A DNA stretch of 19,645 bases from assembly GCA_018715285.1 (NCBI GenBank), contig DVLW01000227.1:1-19645 (forward strand). The letters run 5' to 3'. The DNA comes from Candidatus Faecivivens stercoripullorum (GTDB lineage Bacteria; Bacillota; Clostridia; Oscillospirales; Ruminococcaceae). The notes under the pieces are model-generated. The model had not been told where the DNA came from. It saw only the letters and a program-made list of their open reading frames with translations, and searched no databases. The translations under genes were made by a program, and so were the position numbers. Below, in pieces: positions 5,648 to 13,860 of this stretch; the first letter of the stretch is position 1, and every line of letters starts with the position of its first letter.

Positions 5648-7949
5648 TTTCTTTTTCCCGCAGTGCCATCAGAATCTTTTCCGGTGTAATCGGCAGTTCC
5701 CGGAAACGGATACCGATAGCATTTTCGATAGCGTTTGCAATAGCAGGAGATGGGGTATTGATAACGACCTCACCAATCGACTTTGCACCAAAAGGTCCCG
5801 TAGGTTCGTAGCTCGGACAGAATTCCACCCGGATTTTGCCAAAGTCTTCCTTGGTCGGCATCCGGTACTGCATAAACGAATTGGTCACGACACGGCCCTT
5901 ATCGTCGTATATAACGTCCTCAATCGTCGCCATGCCGATACCCTGCAGGATACCGCCTTCTGCCTGTACCCTTGCCAGATTCTCATTGACAACCGTTCCG
6001 CAGTCGACCGCCGCGTCAAACTCGACAACCTTGACCGCACCGGTTTCCGGGTCGATATCGACTTCCGCTGCACCGCACATCCACGGCGGAGGAGAAGTGG
6101 GCGAGAAGTGGGAAGCGGTCGCTTCCAGCGGAGAATTGTTGCCGCACTGTGCCTGATAGCTGATATCTTTCATGCTGACCGAACGATCGGGATTTTCGGT
6201 GACATATACCTTTTCACCGTCAAATTCCAGCTCCTCTGCCGGAACGCCCATCATCCCGGACGCCACCGCAATAATCTTTCCGATCAGTTCCTTGCAGCAT
6301 TTGACGCAGGCCATACCGGTAATATAGGTGGTCGACGAAGCATAGGAACCCGAATCATAAGGCGACAGGTCGGTATCCGCACTGAATACCGCGATATTCT
6401 CCATCGGGCAGTCCAGCATATCCGCTGCCATCTGCGCCAGAATGGTATCACATCCGGTGCCCATGTCTGCGCATCCCAGCAGCATATTGTAGTGACCGTC
6501 ATCCATCACACGGATGGTAACGCTTCCTACGTCTACCCCAGAAATACCGCTGCCCTGCATATCCAGCGCCAGTCCGACGCCGCGGATATGACCGTTTTCC
6601 AGTACCCGACGCGGATACTTGTCTTTCCATCCGATCATATCGGTCGCTTTTTCCAGACAGGCGTCCAGCTTGTTGCTGAGGCTCATTTCGCCGTAATAAG
6701 CGGGCATTTTATCGCCTTCATGGGTCATATTTTTCAGCCGGAACTCGACCGGGTCAGCACCCATTTTCTTGACCAGTTCGTCAATCGCCGATTCGACCGC
6801 AAAGATACCCTGTGTTGCGCCGTATCCGCGATAAGCGCCCGAAGACATCCGGTTGGTATACACAACATCATACGCAAAACGGAAAGCCTCTGTCTGGTAC
6901 AGTGGAATCGACTTGTGACCCGACAATCCAACCGTAGTCGGTCCATGTTCCGCATATCCGCCCGAGTTGGACAGGGTGTCCACCATCAGCACCTTCAGCT
7001 TGCCGTTTTCATCTGCGCCCGCACGAACCCTGATCTCCATCTCATGACGCGGAGACGAGGCAATCTGCGACTCATACCGGGTAAATACCAGCTTGGAGGG
7101 TTTTCCGGTCTTCCAGGTGACAAACGCCGGGTAGATTTCGGCAACACTGGTCTGCTTGGCACCGAATCCACCGCCGATTCTCGGCTTGAGGACACGGATT
7201 TTCGATTTCGGGATGTCCAGCGCACCTGCAAGGATTCTCCGCAGATGGAAGACAATCTGAGTAGAGGAAATGACCTCCAGCCGTCCATATACGTCCTTCT
7301 GGCACCAGGTGCGGAAGGTCTCCATCATCGCCTGCTGGTTGGCCTTGGTGTGGTAAGTCTCATCCACCTTGTAGGCACATTCTGCATAGACCGCTTCCGG
7401 GTTGCCATCTTCGACGCAGTCACTCGCAACCAGGTTGCGTTTGTTGTCGGCGCCTACCTCACACAGTGCTTTCCAGTCCTCTTCCGGATGGACCAGAACA
7501 GGATTATCCTTTGCAGTATGGAAATCCAGTACCGCCGGCAGAACCTCATAATCCACCTTGACCAGCTTGACTGCTTTCATTGCGGCCTCTTCCGTTTCCG
7601 CCGCGATAATTGCAACCGGGTCGCCGACATGCCGCAGTTCACGGTCAAGAATCAGCCGGTCATATGCAGAAGGTTCCGGATAGGTCTGTCCGGCCAGTGT
7701 AAACCGTCTCTGGGGAACATCTTCCCAGGTGTAGATGGCTTCGACGCCCGGTACCTTTTTTGCAATCGCCGTATTGATCGAACGGATGCGGGCATGGGCA
7801 TGAGGAGAACGGAGCAGCCTGATGGTCAGGCAGTTTTCCGGCGCGATATCATCGGTATAAACCGGCTGACCGGTTGTCAGTGCTTCCCAGTCTTTTTTGC
7901 GGATGCGTCCGCCGACCAGTTTGGCAGGTTTAGCAGTGGGATTGCTCAT
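5637..7949 (-). CDS. xdhA: Molybdenum hydroxylase, molybdopterin-binding subunit
   Basis: The 770-residue protein is the large catalytic subunit of a xanthine dehydrogenase-family enzyme. Visible signatures are SSTQI (Q231, cofactor contact), GGGFGAKQ (259-266, molybdopterin loop), GAYRGYGA (R374) and the catalytic base E727 in AKSIGE. In bovine xanthine oxidase the residue right after the GGGFGGK lysine is Glu802, a substrate contact; here it is Gln266, so purine specificity should not be assumed. There is no AYRCSFR motif of CO dehydrogenase. The start overlaps the 2Fe-2S gene by four bases (ATGA). Electrons would pass from the Mo centre through the 2Fe-2S subunit to FAD. Purines or other N-heterocycles and aldehydes are possible substrates. 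Confidence 0.92.
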   Translation of the reverse strand: MSNPTAKPAKLVGGRIRKKDWEALTTGQPVYTDDIAPENCLTIRLLRSPHAHARIRSINTAIAKKVPGVEAIYTWEDVPQRRFTLAGQTYPEPSAYDRLILDRELRHVGDPVAIIAAETEEAAMKAVKLVKVDYEVLPAVLDFHTAKDNPVLVHPEEDWKALCEVGADNKRNLVASDCVEDGNPEAVYAECAYKVDETYHTKANQQAMMETFRTWCQKDVYGRLEVISSTQIVFHLRRILAGALDIPKSKIRVLKPRIGGGFGAKQTSVAEIYPAFVTWKTGKPSKLVFTRYESQIASSPRHEMEIRVRAGADENGKLKVLMVDTLSNSGGYAEHGPTTVGLSGHKSIPLYQTEAFRFAYDVVYTNRMSSGAYRGYGATQGIFAVESAIDELVKKMGADPVEFRLKNMTHEGDKMPAYYGEMSLSNKLDACLEKATDMIGWKDKYPRRVLENGHIRGVGLALDMQGSGISGVDVGSVTIRVMDDGHYNMLLGCADMGTGCDTILAQMAADMLDCPMENIAVFSADTDLSPYDSGSYASSTTYITGMACVKCCKELIGKIIAVASGMMGVPAEELEFDGEKVYVTENPDRSVSMKDISYQAQCGNNSPLEATASHFSPTSPPPWMCGAAEVDIDPETGAVKVVEFDAAVDCGTVVNENLARVQAEGGILQGIGMATIEDVIYDDKGRVVTNSFMQYRMPTKEDFGKIRVEFCPSYEPTGPFGAKSIGEVVINTPSPAIANAIENAIGIRFRELPITPEKILMALREKENAR

Positions 7950-8443
7950 TTTGTCTCCTCCTTTCCTGCATCACGCTCGGCGCGTTTTGCAGCAAAATAA
8001 TTGGTAACCGCACGGATATGCGATTCATACCCGGAACAGCGGCAGAGGTTGCCTTCCAGATAATGCCGGATCTCTGCTTCGCTCGGATTCAGCTGGGGGA
8101 ACGCCTTTTCCATCGACAGGATGTTCATAATCAGTCCCGGTGAGCAGAACCCGCACTGTTCGCCGCCTTCATCCGCGAGATACCCGCCGATGACCCTTGC
8201 TTCATCCTGTAATCCTTCCAGCGTCGTGACTCTCTTTCCATCCACTCTGACCGCAAGGGTTGTGCAGGAGAGTACCGGAGTCTCGTCCACCCATACGGTG
8301 CACAGACCGCAGGCAGATGTCTCACAGCCGCGCTTGACGCTCTTGCATCCCATCTCCCGCAGTGCTTCCAGCAAGAACTGATCGCAGGGGAATTCACGGG
8401 ACACCGTTTTCCCGTTCAGTGTAAAAGTAACCGTCTTGTTCAT
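7946..8443 (-). CDS. xdhC: Molybdenum hydroxylase, 2Fe-2S subunit
   Basis: The 165-residue protein has the two iron-sulfur domains of this family. The N-terminal plant-ferredoxin-type cluster uses C40, C45, C48 and C60 (GCETSACGLC...LSC). The C-terminal four-helix domain uses C97 and C100 (CGFC) with C134 and C136 (CRCSGY). All eight ligands are present. It carries electrons between the Mo and FAD subunits. It overlaps both neighbours by four bases, and a strong GGAGG site precedes the next gene. Naming follows the E. coli XdhC convention and does not imply xanthine as substrate. Confidence 0.95.
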   Translation of the reverse strand: MNKTVTFTLNGKTVSREFPCDQFLLEALREMGCKSVKRGCETSACGLCTVWVDETPVLSCTTLAVRVDGKRVTTLEGLQDEARVIGGYLADEGGEQCGFCSPGLIMNILSMEKAFPQLNPSEAEIRHYLEGNLCRCSGYESHIRAVTNYFAAKRAERDAGKEETK

Positions 8444-9231
8444 GCCTGTCCTCCTTTAGCGCCCAGCGCCTGGATACCACGGCGGATGAGTACCTCCGCG
8501 ACTGCCTGCCGGTAAGCAGGGCCGCCGCGCATTCCACCGCCATAGCTGACCGCAGCAGCGGCCTTTCTGGCGATCTTGCGGATGGCAAAATCATCGCACC
8601 CCTCGGTATCTTCCGGCAGCCGTACCAGTTTTGCACGGCAGGGTCTTGCACCGATGGTGCACCGCCAGCCATCGGTGCCTTTTGAAACCGCGACAGCACA
8701 GGCCGGGAAGTCGTTTGCGTTGAGCCGTTCGGACAGATACGCTACCTGGCGGTTTTTCCGGATGCGGATTTCGGTCAGGATATCGGCTTCGTTACTGCGT
8801 GCGGCAAACCGTTCAATCGAAATCCAGCCTTCCTTATACAGATGCACCTCGGTATCCAGCGCCAGCAGCAGCGTCAGCACGTCCGAAAAACCAAACCGTC
8901 CGTATACGCTTCCGCCTACTGTCGCACAGTTACGAAACTGTACCCCGACGATATGCCCGACTGCTTCTGCAAAAGCGCCGTCAAACACCTGGTTCAGCGG
9001 CTGGCAGAGTTCCAGCTGACGCAGGGTGGTCATCGCCCCGATCAGGAAACAGTCATCCTTTTCCTGAATATAGTTCAGGTTCAGGGCAGAAAGGTCGATT
9101 GCGTGCTGAATGGTATGTTCACCCAGCCGCAGCCATCCGGTACCGCCCAGTACAGCACTGCCTCTTTTCTGGCGCAGCTGCCAGGCCTGCTCCAGCGAAT
9201 CCGGCAGGTAGTAATGATTGATATGAAGCAT
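8440..9231 (-). CDS. xdhB: Molybdenum hydroxylase, FAD-binding subunit
   Basis: The 263-residue protein matches the FAD subunit (PCMH fold): N-terminal YYLPDSLEQAW, the FAD loop AVLGGTGWL (26-34), and NCATVGGSVYG followed by SD (101-117). I chose the ATG at 9231 because AAGGAGGA lies just upstream; the in-frame extension to 9309 lacks a ribosome site and crosses the 5' leader. It is the first gene of the operon, in the order FAD, 2Fe-2S, Mo found in cox-type clusters. It would pass electrons to NAD or another acceptor. Confidence 0.92.
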   Translation of the reverse strand: MLHINHYYLPDSLEQAWQLRQKRGSAVLGGTGWLRLGEHTIQHAIDLSALNLNYIQEKDDCFLIGAMTTLRQLELCQPLNQVFDGAFAEAVGHIVGVQFRNCATVGGSVYGRFGFSDVLTLLLALDTEVHLYKEGWISIERFAARSNEADILTEIRIRKNRQVAYLSERLNANDFPACAVAVSKGTDGWRCTIGARPCRAKLVRLPEDTEGCDDFAIRKIARKAAAAVSYGGGMRGGPAYRQAVAEVLIRRGIQALGAKGGQA

Positions 9232-9313
9232 GATCTTCCTCCTTACAGAGAAAATAATAATATAAATGAAAAGGCGCGGATTTTGGCCGACACCGTCTTT
9301 TCCCGTCAATTTC

Positions 9314-9343
9314 AGTATAGCATGAATCAGAGGTCTGATTCAA
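9314..9343 (-). promoter_or_regulatory. xdh operon promoter with embedded palindromic operator
   Basis: On the minus strand TTGAAT (9338-9343) and TATACT (9314-9319) are 18 bp apart. A perfect palindrome, TGAATCAGA-GG-TCTGATTCA (9323-9342 on the plus strand), fills the spacer and overlaps the -35. A bound regulator would therefore block polymerase. The leader is about 75 bases. Confidence 0.82.
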
Positions 9344-9385
9344 GGCAAAAAGCCTATTTGGTTAAAAACCCCTTCCATAAATACA

Positions 9386-9425
9386 AAAAGACACGCTGCC
9401 CGTCCGTATTTGCAGCATGTCTTTT
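9386..9425 (-). terminator. Intrinsic terminator of the XRE gene
   Basis: AAAGACA-C-GCTGC (about 9387-9399) pairs with GCAGC-A-TGTCTTT (9412-9424), one mismatch, loop about 12 bases, with A/T runs on both outer ends. It abuts the regulator stop codon (9425-9427). Confidence 0.78.
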
Positions 9426-10063
9426 CATTTGAGCGTTTCTTCTTCCTGTCTCACCAGCAGCAGCATGGCATTTCCGTCGTCACCATAATCCGAAATCAGG
9501 ATATCGGTCGTCAGCAGTCCTTTTTCCCGTTCCTGTGCCGTCAGCAGCTTTTCACAGCAGCTGTCCTTGACCAGAATTTCCGTTTCCGCAGCGGTTTCCT
9601 CAATCCGGCAGCGCGCTTTCAGTTCAGCCCGCGGTTCAGGAATCGTAAAAAATCCCGATTCATTGCGCGGATGAATCCGGTACAGCTTGCGGAACAGCCG
9701 GTATACCGAAGCAGTCAGGTAACCTTCGACCTCCTGCGTCAGCCGTTCGCATCCAATCCGTTCGGCCATCGTCAGCAGCATCCGTACCGCACCCAGCAGG
9801 GAATCATGTTTTCCGCCGGCCGATGCACCGCCCGCATCATTCTTTGACCCGGAAGGAGTCGGCGTGCGTCCCAGCAGATAATCACAGGAAACCCCATAAT
9901 ATTCCGCAGCCCGGACGACAAAATCCAGTCCACATTCCCGGATACCGTTTTCATAATGAGAAAGCAGCGCCTGCGAAACGCCCAGCGCAGCCGCTGCCTG
10001 TTTTTGTGTCACCCCGTTTTCCTTGCGCAGAAGCGTCAGGATGCGGGGAAAATTATCATTCAA
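9425..10063 (-). CDS. XRE-family helix-turn-helix regulator
   Basis: The 212-residue protein has a Cro/C1-type HTH at residues 7-65 (TQKQAAAALGVSQALLSHYE, then the AEYYGVSCDYLLG helix typical of Firmicute regulators). A glycine/serine-rich linker (about 66-86) and a C-terminal domain of unknown type follow; two adjacent cysteines lie in DSCCEK. The start is a TTG at 10061-10063 with GGGAG about 8 bases upstream; no in-frame ATG is available. It lies directly upstream of the xdh operon on the same strand but is separated by a terminator, so a role in xdh control is only a possibility. Confidence 0.85.
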   Translation of the reverse strand: MNDNFPRILTLLRKENGVTQKQAAAALGVSQALLSHYENGIRECGLDFVVRAAEYYGVSCDYLLGRTPTPSGSKNDAGGASAGGKHDSLLGAVRMLLTMAERIGCERLTQEVEGYLTASVYRLFRKLYRIHPRNESGFFTIPEPRAELKARCRIEETAAETEILVKDSCCEKLLTAQEREKGLLTTDILISDYGDDGNAMLLLVRQEEETLK

Positions 10064-10172
10064 CTGTATGTCTCCCTTCTGGACAGGCTGACACGGGCAG
10101 GCCGGAGTTTTTCCTGCGCCGGTGAAGGGCTGGGAAAAGTTTTCCCCAATTTGTCAGCGTAGCGTATTGTAA

Positions 10173-10201
10173 ATTATAAAGCAAATAATACAATTTGTAA
10201 A
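10173..10201 (-). promoter_or_regulatory. Promoter of the XRE gene
   Basis: On the minus strand TTTACA (10196-10201) and TATAAT (10173-10178) are 17 bp apart. Inverted half-sites ATTGTA (10166-10171) and TACAAT (10189-10194) flank the -10 and could be an autoregulatory site. The roughly 100-base leader includes GGGAAAA-G-TTTTCCC (10132-10146). From 10202 to 10271 I see nothing. Confidence 0.7.
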
Positions 10202-10271
10202 GAGGTTTCGGTAAATTCTTCAATTTTTGGGAATGTTGATGTGAACGTTTCCTAAATTTTTGGATAATCCG

Positions 10272-10300
10272 TTGGAAAACCTCACCAGATGCGGTATAAT
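10272..10300 (+). promoter_or_regulatory. Promoter of the histidine phosphatase operon
   Basis: TTGGAA (10272-10277) and a perfect TATAAT (10295-10300) are 17 bp apart. Predicted transcription starts near 10307, about 55 bases before the ATG at 10362. This rules out the in-frame starts at 10260 and 10305. Confidence 0.85.
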
Positions 10301-10361
10301 AATCATGTATCGCACTGCGTCGGCGCTGCGGTATGACAATTCAGAAAATGGGGTCTGCATA

Positions 10362-11042
10362 ATGATTACCTATAAACTTTTCATGATCCGCCACGGCCTG
10401 ACCGCGGCAAACTTCGACGGACGGTACATCGGTTCGACCGACCTTCCGCTCTGCCCGGAAGGCAGGGAAGCGCTGAAAAAGCTGGTCAGAACCCGCGAGT
10501 ATCCAAACGTTGGACGGGTTTATTCTCCGCCGCTTCTGCGCTGCACCGAAACGGCAGGCATCATCTATCCCGGCCATACCCCTGTTTTGGTGGACAAACT
10601 GCGGGAATACTCCTTCGGTGTCTTTGAGAACAAGACGGTTGCCGAACTGGGCATGACCGAGGCCTTTAAACGCTGGTCGGACAGCGGTATGCGGGAAGCG
10701 CCGCTGGGTGGTGAGGACCGGCAGGTCTTTATCCATCGCTGTGAAGAAGGCTTTACCTGGGTGCTGGAGGATATGATGCGCAACCGGATTACCAGTGCCG
10801 CTCTGATCTGCCACAGCGGCATTATGATGAATCTGCTTGCCCGTTACGGTTACCCGCGGTTGGAACCGCTCAGATGGAAAGCTGAGCCGGGTGAAGGGTT
10901 CACTGCACTGATTACCGCGTCGATGTGGCAGAGAGCCGAGGTGTTTGAGGTGGTCGACCCGATTCCGTACCATCGCAATGACCACAGTGAACCGGCAAGC
11001 TATGGTATCTACGACGTAAACAAGGAAAAAGACGGCGACTGA
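10362..11042 (+). CDS. Histidine phosphatase family protein
   Basis: The 226-residue protein carries the RHG signature at residues 10-12 (FMIRHGLTAAN), so H11 is the phospho-accepting histidine. The partner arginine is R60 (PPLLRCTET), the acid E82 is in LREYSFG, and the second histidine is H151 in ICHSG. This is the phosphoglycerate mutase / alpha-ribazole phosphatase superfamily; the substrate cannot be told from sequence. The ATG at 10362 is favoured by the promoter and by the family N-terminus, although the ribosome site (GGGG) is poor. The membrane-protein gene starts 29 bases downstream and shares its terminator. Confidence 0.87.
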   Translation: MITYKLFMIRHGLTAANFDGRYIGSTDLPLCPEGREALKKLVRTREYPNVGRVYSPPLLRCTETAGIIYPGHTPVLVDKLREYSFGVFENKTVAELGMTEAFKRWSDSGMREAPLGGEDRQVFIHRCEEGFTWVLEDMMRNRITSAALICHSGIMMNLLARYGYPRLEPLRWKAEPGEGFTALITASMWQRAEVFEVVDPIPYHRNDHSEPASYGIYDVNKEKDGD

Positions 11043-11071
11043 TACCGGCTATGGAAAGGAGCGTTTTGCGG

Positions 11072-12010
11072 ATGAATTCGGAATATACCACGCAAACTGG
11101 CGGCGGATTCTCTCAGGACGACGGATTGGATGAGGAACAGCCCTTTGAGCCTGCACCAAGGCTTTTTCGCACGATTCGGCGGAATGCACGGCGCAGTCTG
11201 ACGGCACGCTGGGGAAAAACTGCCGCCGGGTTTTTGTTCCTGTGCGGGATTGTGGCGCTGTGTATGCTGCTGCGCAGTTTGATTCTTGAAGCGCTGGGAA
11301 TGGGCGGTAAGATGATTTCGCTGAATGCCGGCGTGTTGACCATCAGCCTGCCGCTGGCTGTGGTCAATCTGGCGGCGGCACTGGTGGTGATGCTGCTGAT
11401 TAGCCCGTTGGGACTTGGGTACCTGCGGATGATCTACCAGATGACCGCCGGGGAAGAACCGATGCTGTCGGTTATCTTCGACCCGCTGCGAAGTGTCGCG
11501 CTGACGTTGAGAAGTATCTGGGCGGCGCTGCTGATGATGCTGATGAATATCGGCGCACTGTCGGTATGCTGTATGCCGGGTGTTATGGCAATGTTTGCGG
11601 CGCGGATGCTGCCGGGAAGCACCGGAAATGCTGCCGTTTGCCGGATTGCGCTGCTGCTGCTGGGAATGGTGCTGATTGTGATCGGCGTGCTGCTGGCGAT
11701 TATGTGGACGGCAAGGTTTTTTGCAGTCGGATTTTTGCTGGCAGATGAAGATATGGGCGTGATCGAGGCGTTTAAAATCTCGCTGAGGATTTCACGCGGG
11801 TTTACCGGTGAAATTTTCATGCTGATGTTGTCTTTTATCCCGGCGGCAATACTGTGTATCCTGCTGATACCGGCAGTCTTTGTCGTGCCGTATATGACCG
11901 CCTCTTTCGGGCTGATGGCAAGGGTGCTGATTGACCGCGACCGCAAGATGCGGGAAGATCTGTCTTCCTCCGGCCCTCAGTCGGATGGAATGGCTGCTGC
12001 AAACGGATAA
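11072..12010 (+). CDS. Multi-spanning membrane protein, DUF975-like
   Basis: The 312-residue protein has a charged cytoplasmic N-terminus and about five or six hydrophobic segments (GFLFLCGIVALCMLLRSLIL; AVVNLAAALVVMLLISPLG; AALLMMLMNIGALSVCCMPG; ALLLLGMVLIVIGVLLAIMW; MLMLSFIPAAILCILLIPAV). The layout, with an amphipathic AFKISLRISRG before the last pair, resembles DUF975-type integral membrane proteins of Firmicutes; this is a pattern impression. The ATG at 11072 is chosen because AAAGGAG lies 11 bases before it; the earlier ATG at 11051 has no ribosome site. It follows the phosphatase gene. No function can be assigned. Confidence 0.75.
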   Translation: MNSEYTTQTGGGFSQDDGLDEEQPFEPAPRLFRTIRRNARRSLTARWGKTAAGFLFLCGIVALCMLLRSLILEALGMGGKMISLNAGVLTISLPLAVVNLAAALVVMLLISPLGLGYLRMIYQMTAGEEPMLSVIFDPLRSVALTLRSIWAALLMMLMNIGALSVCCMPGVMAMFAARMLPGSTGNAAVCRIALLLLGMVLIVIGVLLAIMWTARFFAVGFLLADEDMGVIEAFKISLRISRGFTGEIFMLMLSFIPAAILCILLIPAVFVVPYMTASFGLMARVLIDRDRKMREDLSSSGPQSDGMAAANG

Positions 12011-12017
12011 CCAAATC

Positions 12018-12048
12018 AACGGACAGGTTTTTTGCCTGTCCGTTTTTT
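12018..12048 (+). terminator. Intrinsic terminator
   Basis: AACGGACAGG (12018-12027), a T-rich 7-base loop and CCTGTCCGTT (12035-12044) form a 10-bp stem, followed by a T-run to 12048. It ends the phosphatase/membrane-protein operon. Confidence 0.92.
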
Positions 12049-12343
12049 GATGCAAGGATGCAGGATTTATTCCGAAAGATTCATTTTTTACCGGAAAACC
12101 GCCTTATCATACACTTTCCTTACCGCTCATACAACCATCCGGCTTTATCACAGCCCGATTTTTGCCCGTCAATGCGTTAAATTGAAGGAAAATGCCGGTT
12201 TTTCGGGAGTTTTCAGCCTGTTTTCCCGGAGAGGACAGCATCTGTAAAAAATATTTTACCTGCGGCTTTTGAGAGAAAAAATGACTGTTTTTTTCGTACA
12301 AACTTTTTTTATGAAAAAAATCTGACGGATTTTAAAAAAAATA
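12049..12343 (+). other. Non-coding region upstream of gdhA with A/T tracts
   Basis: There is no credible gene; the small open frame here has no ribosome site and begins inside a terminator. GTAAAA-N4-TTTTAC (12244-12259) is a short palindrome. From about 12270 the DNA is rich in A- and T-tracts (T-runs near 12289 and 12303, A-runs near 12313 and 12333), as in curved or UP-element DNA before strong promoters. A small AAAATC/GATTTT hairpin lies near 12318-12333. Confidence 0.5.
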
Positions 12344-12372
12344 TTGCAATTTTTTCCAAGTTGGTGTATAAT
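12344..12372 (+). promoter_or_regulatory. gdhA promoter
   Basis: TTGCAA (12344-12349) and a perfect TATAAT (12367-12372) are 17 bp apart, preceded by A/T tracts. Transcription would start near 12379, about 38 bases before the ATG. Confidence 0.88.
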
Positions 12373-12416
12373 GAACTCACGCGCTAAAAGCTGCTTAAAT
12401 TTTAGGAGGGTTACAT

Positions 12417-13766
12417 ATGGCATTAAAAAATGAGTACCTGAAAAAAGTCCTCGCCGAGGTAGAAAAAAGAGACGCCGGCGAACCTGAATTCATCCAGGCT
12501 GTTACCGAGGTCCTCGAGTCTCTCGAGCCTGTTGTTGAAGCTCGTCCCGAGCTGGAAAAACTGAATGTCGTCGGCCGTATCACCGAGCCGGAAAGATTCA
12601 TCCAGTTCCGCGTTCCGTGGGTGGACGACAACGGCAACGTTCAGGTCAACCGTGGTTACCGCGTTGAGTTCAACTCCGCAATCGGTCCGTACAAGGGCGG
12701 TCTGCGTCTGCATCCGACCGTCTGCACTTCTGTCATTAAGTTCCTCGGCTTTGAACAGTGCTTCAAAAATGCTCTGACAACCCTCCCGATGGGCGGCGGC
12801 AAAGGCGGTTCCGACTTTGACCCCAAGGGTAAATCTGATATGGAAATCATGCGTTTCTGCCAGTCCTTCATGACTGAGCTGTGCCGTCATATCGGCCCGG
12901 ACACCGACGTTCCCGCTGGTGATATCGGCGTCGGCGGCAGAGAGATCGGCTATATGTTTGGTCAGTACAAACGCATCCGCAATGAGTTCACCGGCGTTCT
13001 GACCGGTAAGGGCCTGACCTATGGCGGCTCTCTGGCAAGAACTCAGGCAACCGGTTACGGCCTGTGCTACTTCACCGAAGAGATGCTCTCCTGCATGAAG
13101 GGCGATTCCTTCAAAGGCAAGACTGTCGTTGTTTCCGGTTCCGGCAACGTTGCAATCTACGCAACTGAAAAAGCTACCGAGTTGGGCGCTAAAGTTGTTG
13201 CAATGTCCGACTCCAACGGTTATATCTATGATGCAAACGGCATTAACCTCGACGTTGTCAAACAGATCAAGGAAGTTGAGAGAGGCCGTATCAAAGAGTA
13301 CGCTGCCCGTGTTCCCGGTTCTGTTTACACCGAAGGCTGCAAGGGTATCTGGACTGTTAAGTGTGATATCGCACTGCCTTGCGCAACCCAGAATGAGCTG
13401 GACGAAGAGTCCGCAAAGATTCTGCTTGCAAACGGCGTAATGGCAGTTGCAGAGGGCGCAAACATGCCTTCTACTCCTGGTGCAATTGAAGCATTCCAGT
13501 CTGCTGGCATCCTGTTTGCTCCTGCAAAGGCTTCCAACGCTGGTGGTGTTGCTACTTCCGGTCTGGAAATGAGCCAGAACTCTCAGCGTCTGTCCTGGAC
13601 CTTTGAAGAGGTTGACGCTAAACTTAAAAACATCATGGTCACCATCTTCCACGATGCTTACAATGCTGCTAAGAAGTACGGCATGGAAGGCAACCTCGTT
13701 GCTGGTGCAAACATCGCTGGCTTCGAGAAGATCGCCGACGCTATGATCGCACAGGGCGTCTGCTAA
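12417..13766 (+). CDS. gdhA: NADP-specific glutamate dehydrogenase
   Basis: The 449-residue enzyme makes glutamate from 2-oxoglutarate and ammonium with NADPH, a main ammonia-assimilation route in gut anaerobes; it is normally a cytoplasmic hexamer. Visible features are the substrate-binding KGGLRLHP (K93), GGGKGG with catalytic K129, GDIGVGGREIGYM with D169, and the Rossmann loop VVSGSGNVA followed by SDSNG, as in NADP-type enzymes such as E. coli GdhA. Length is as expected for the family. The ATG follows AGGAGGG by about 7 bases. Codon choice is markedly more restricted (GTT, GCT, GGC, CTG, AAG) than in neighbours, fitting high expression. It stands alone behind its own promoter; the last codon and stop lie in the first copy of a tandem repeat. 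Confidence 0.97.
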   Translation: MALKNEYLKKVLAEVEKRDAGEPEFIQAVTEVLESLEPVVEARPELEKLNVVGRITEPERFIQFRVPWVDDNGNVQVNRGYRVEFNSAIGPYKGGLRLHPTVCTSVIKFLGFEQCFKNALTTLPMGGGKGGSDFDPKGKSDMEIMRFCQSFMTELCRHIGPDTDVPAGDIGVGGREIGYMFGQYKRIRNEFTGVLTGKGLTYGGSLARTQATGYGLCYFTEEMLSCMKGDSFKGKTVVVSGSGNVAIYATEKATELGAKVVAMSDSNGYIYDANGINLDVVKQIKEVERGRIKEYAARVPGSVYTEGCKGIWTVKCDIALPCATQNELDEESAKILLANGVMAVAEGANMPSTPGAIEAFQSAGILFAPAKASNAGGVATSGLEMSQNSQRLSWTFEEVDAKLKNIMVTIFHDAYNAAKKYGMEGNLVAGANIAGFEKIADAMIAQGVC

Positions 13767-13860
13767 GGTGCGGTGTCCGCACTGACTTGATGCCGGGGTT
13801 TCAATCTCCCAGATAATGCTCAGCAGTTAAAAGCTTCGATCTCCATCCTGCGAGCAATTC
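13761..13860 (+). repeat. Tandem 100-bp repeat, copy 1
   Basis: This copy starts with the last sense codon and stop of gdhA (TGCTAA) and differs from the adjacent copy at 6 of 100 positions by eye. It holds a hairpin GTGCGG-TGT-CCGCAC (13768-13782) and a second stem TGCTC-A-GCAG with CTGC-GAGCA (about 13818-13827 and 13848-13856). No open frame of interest lies in it. Confidence 0.92.

Noticed and set aside
6108..8000. 630-codon open frame on the plus strand
   Set aside because: It is antisense to the molybdopterin subunit gene, crosses several gene borders, has no ribosome site and no recognisable domain. The opposite strand carries clear motifs.
12032..12247. 71-codon open frame before gdhA
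   Set aside because: It starts within a terminator, has no ribosome site and no recognisable composition.
12423..13652. 409-codon open frame antisense to gdhA
   Set aside because: A by-product of the biased codon use of gdhA; no family signature.
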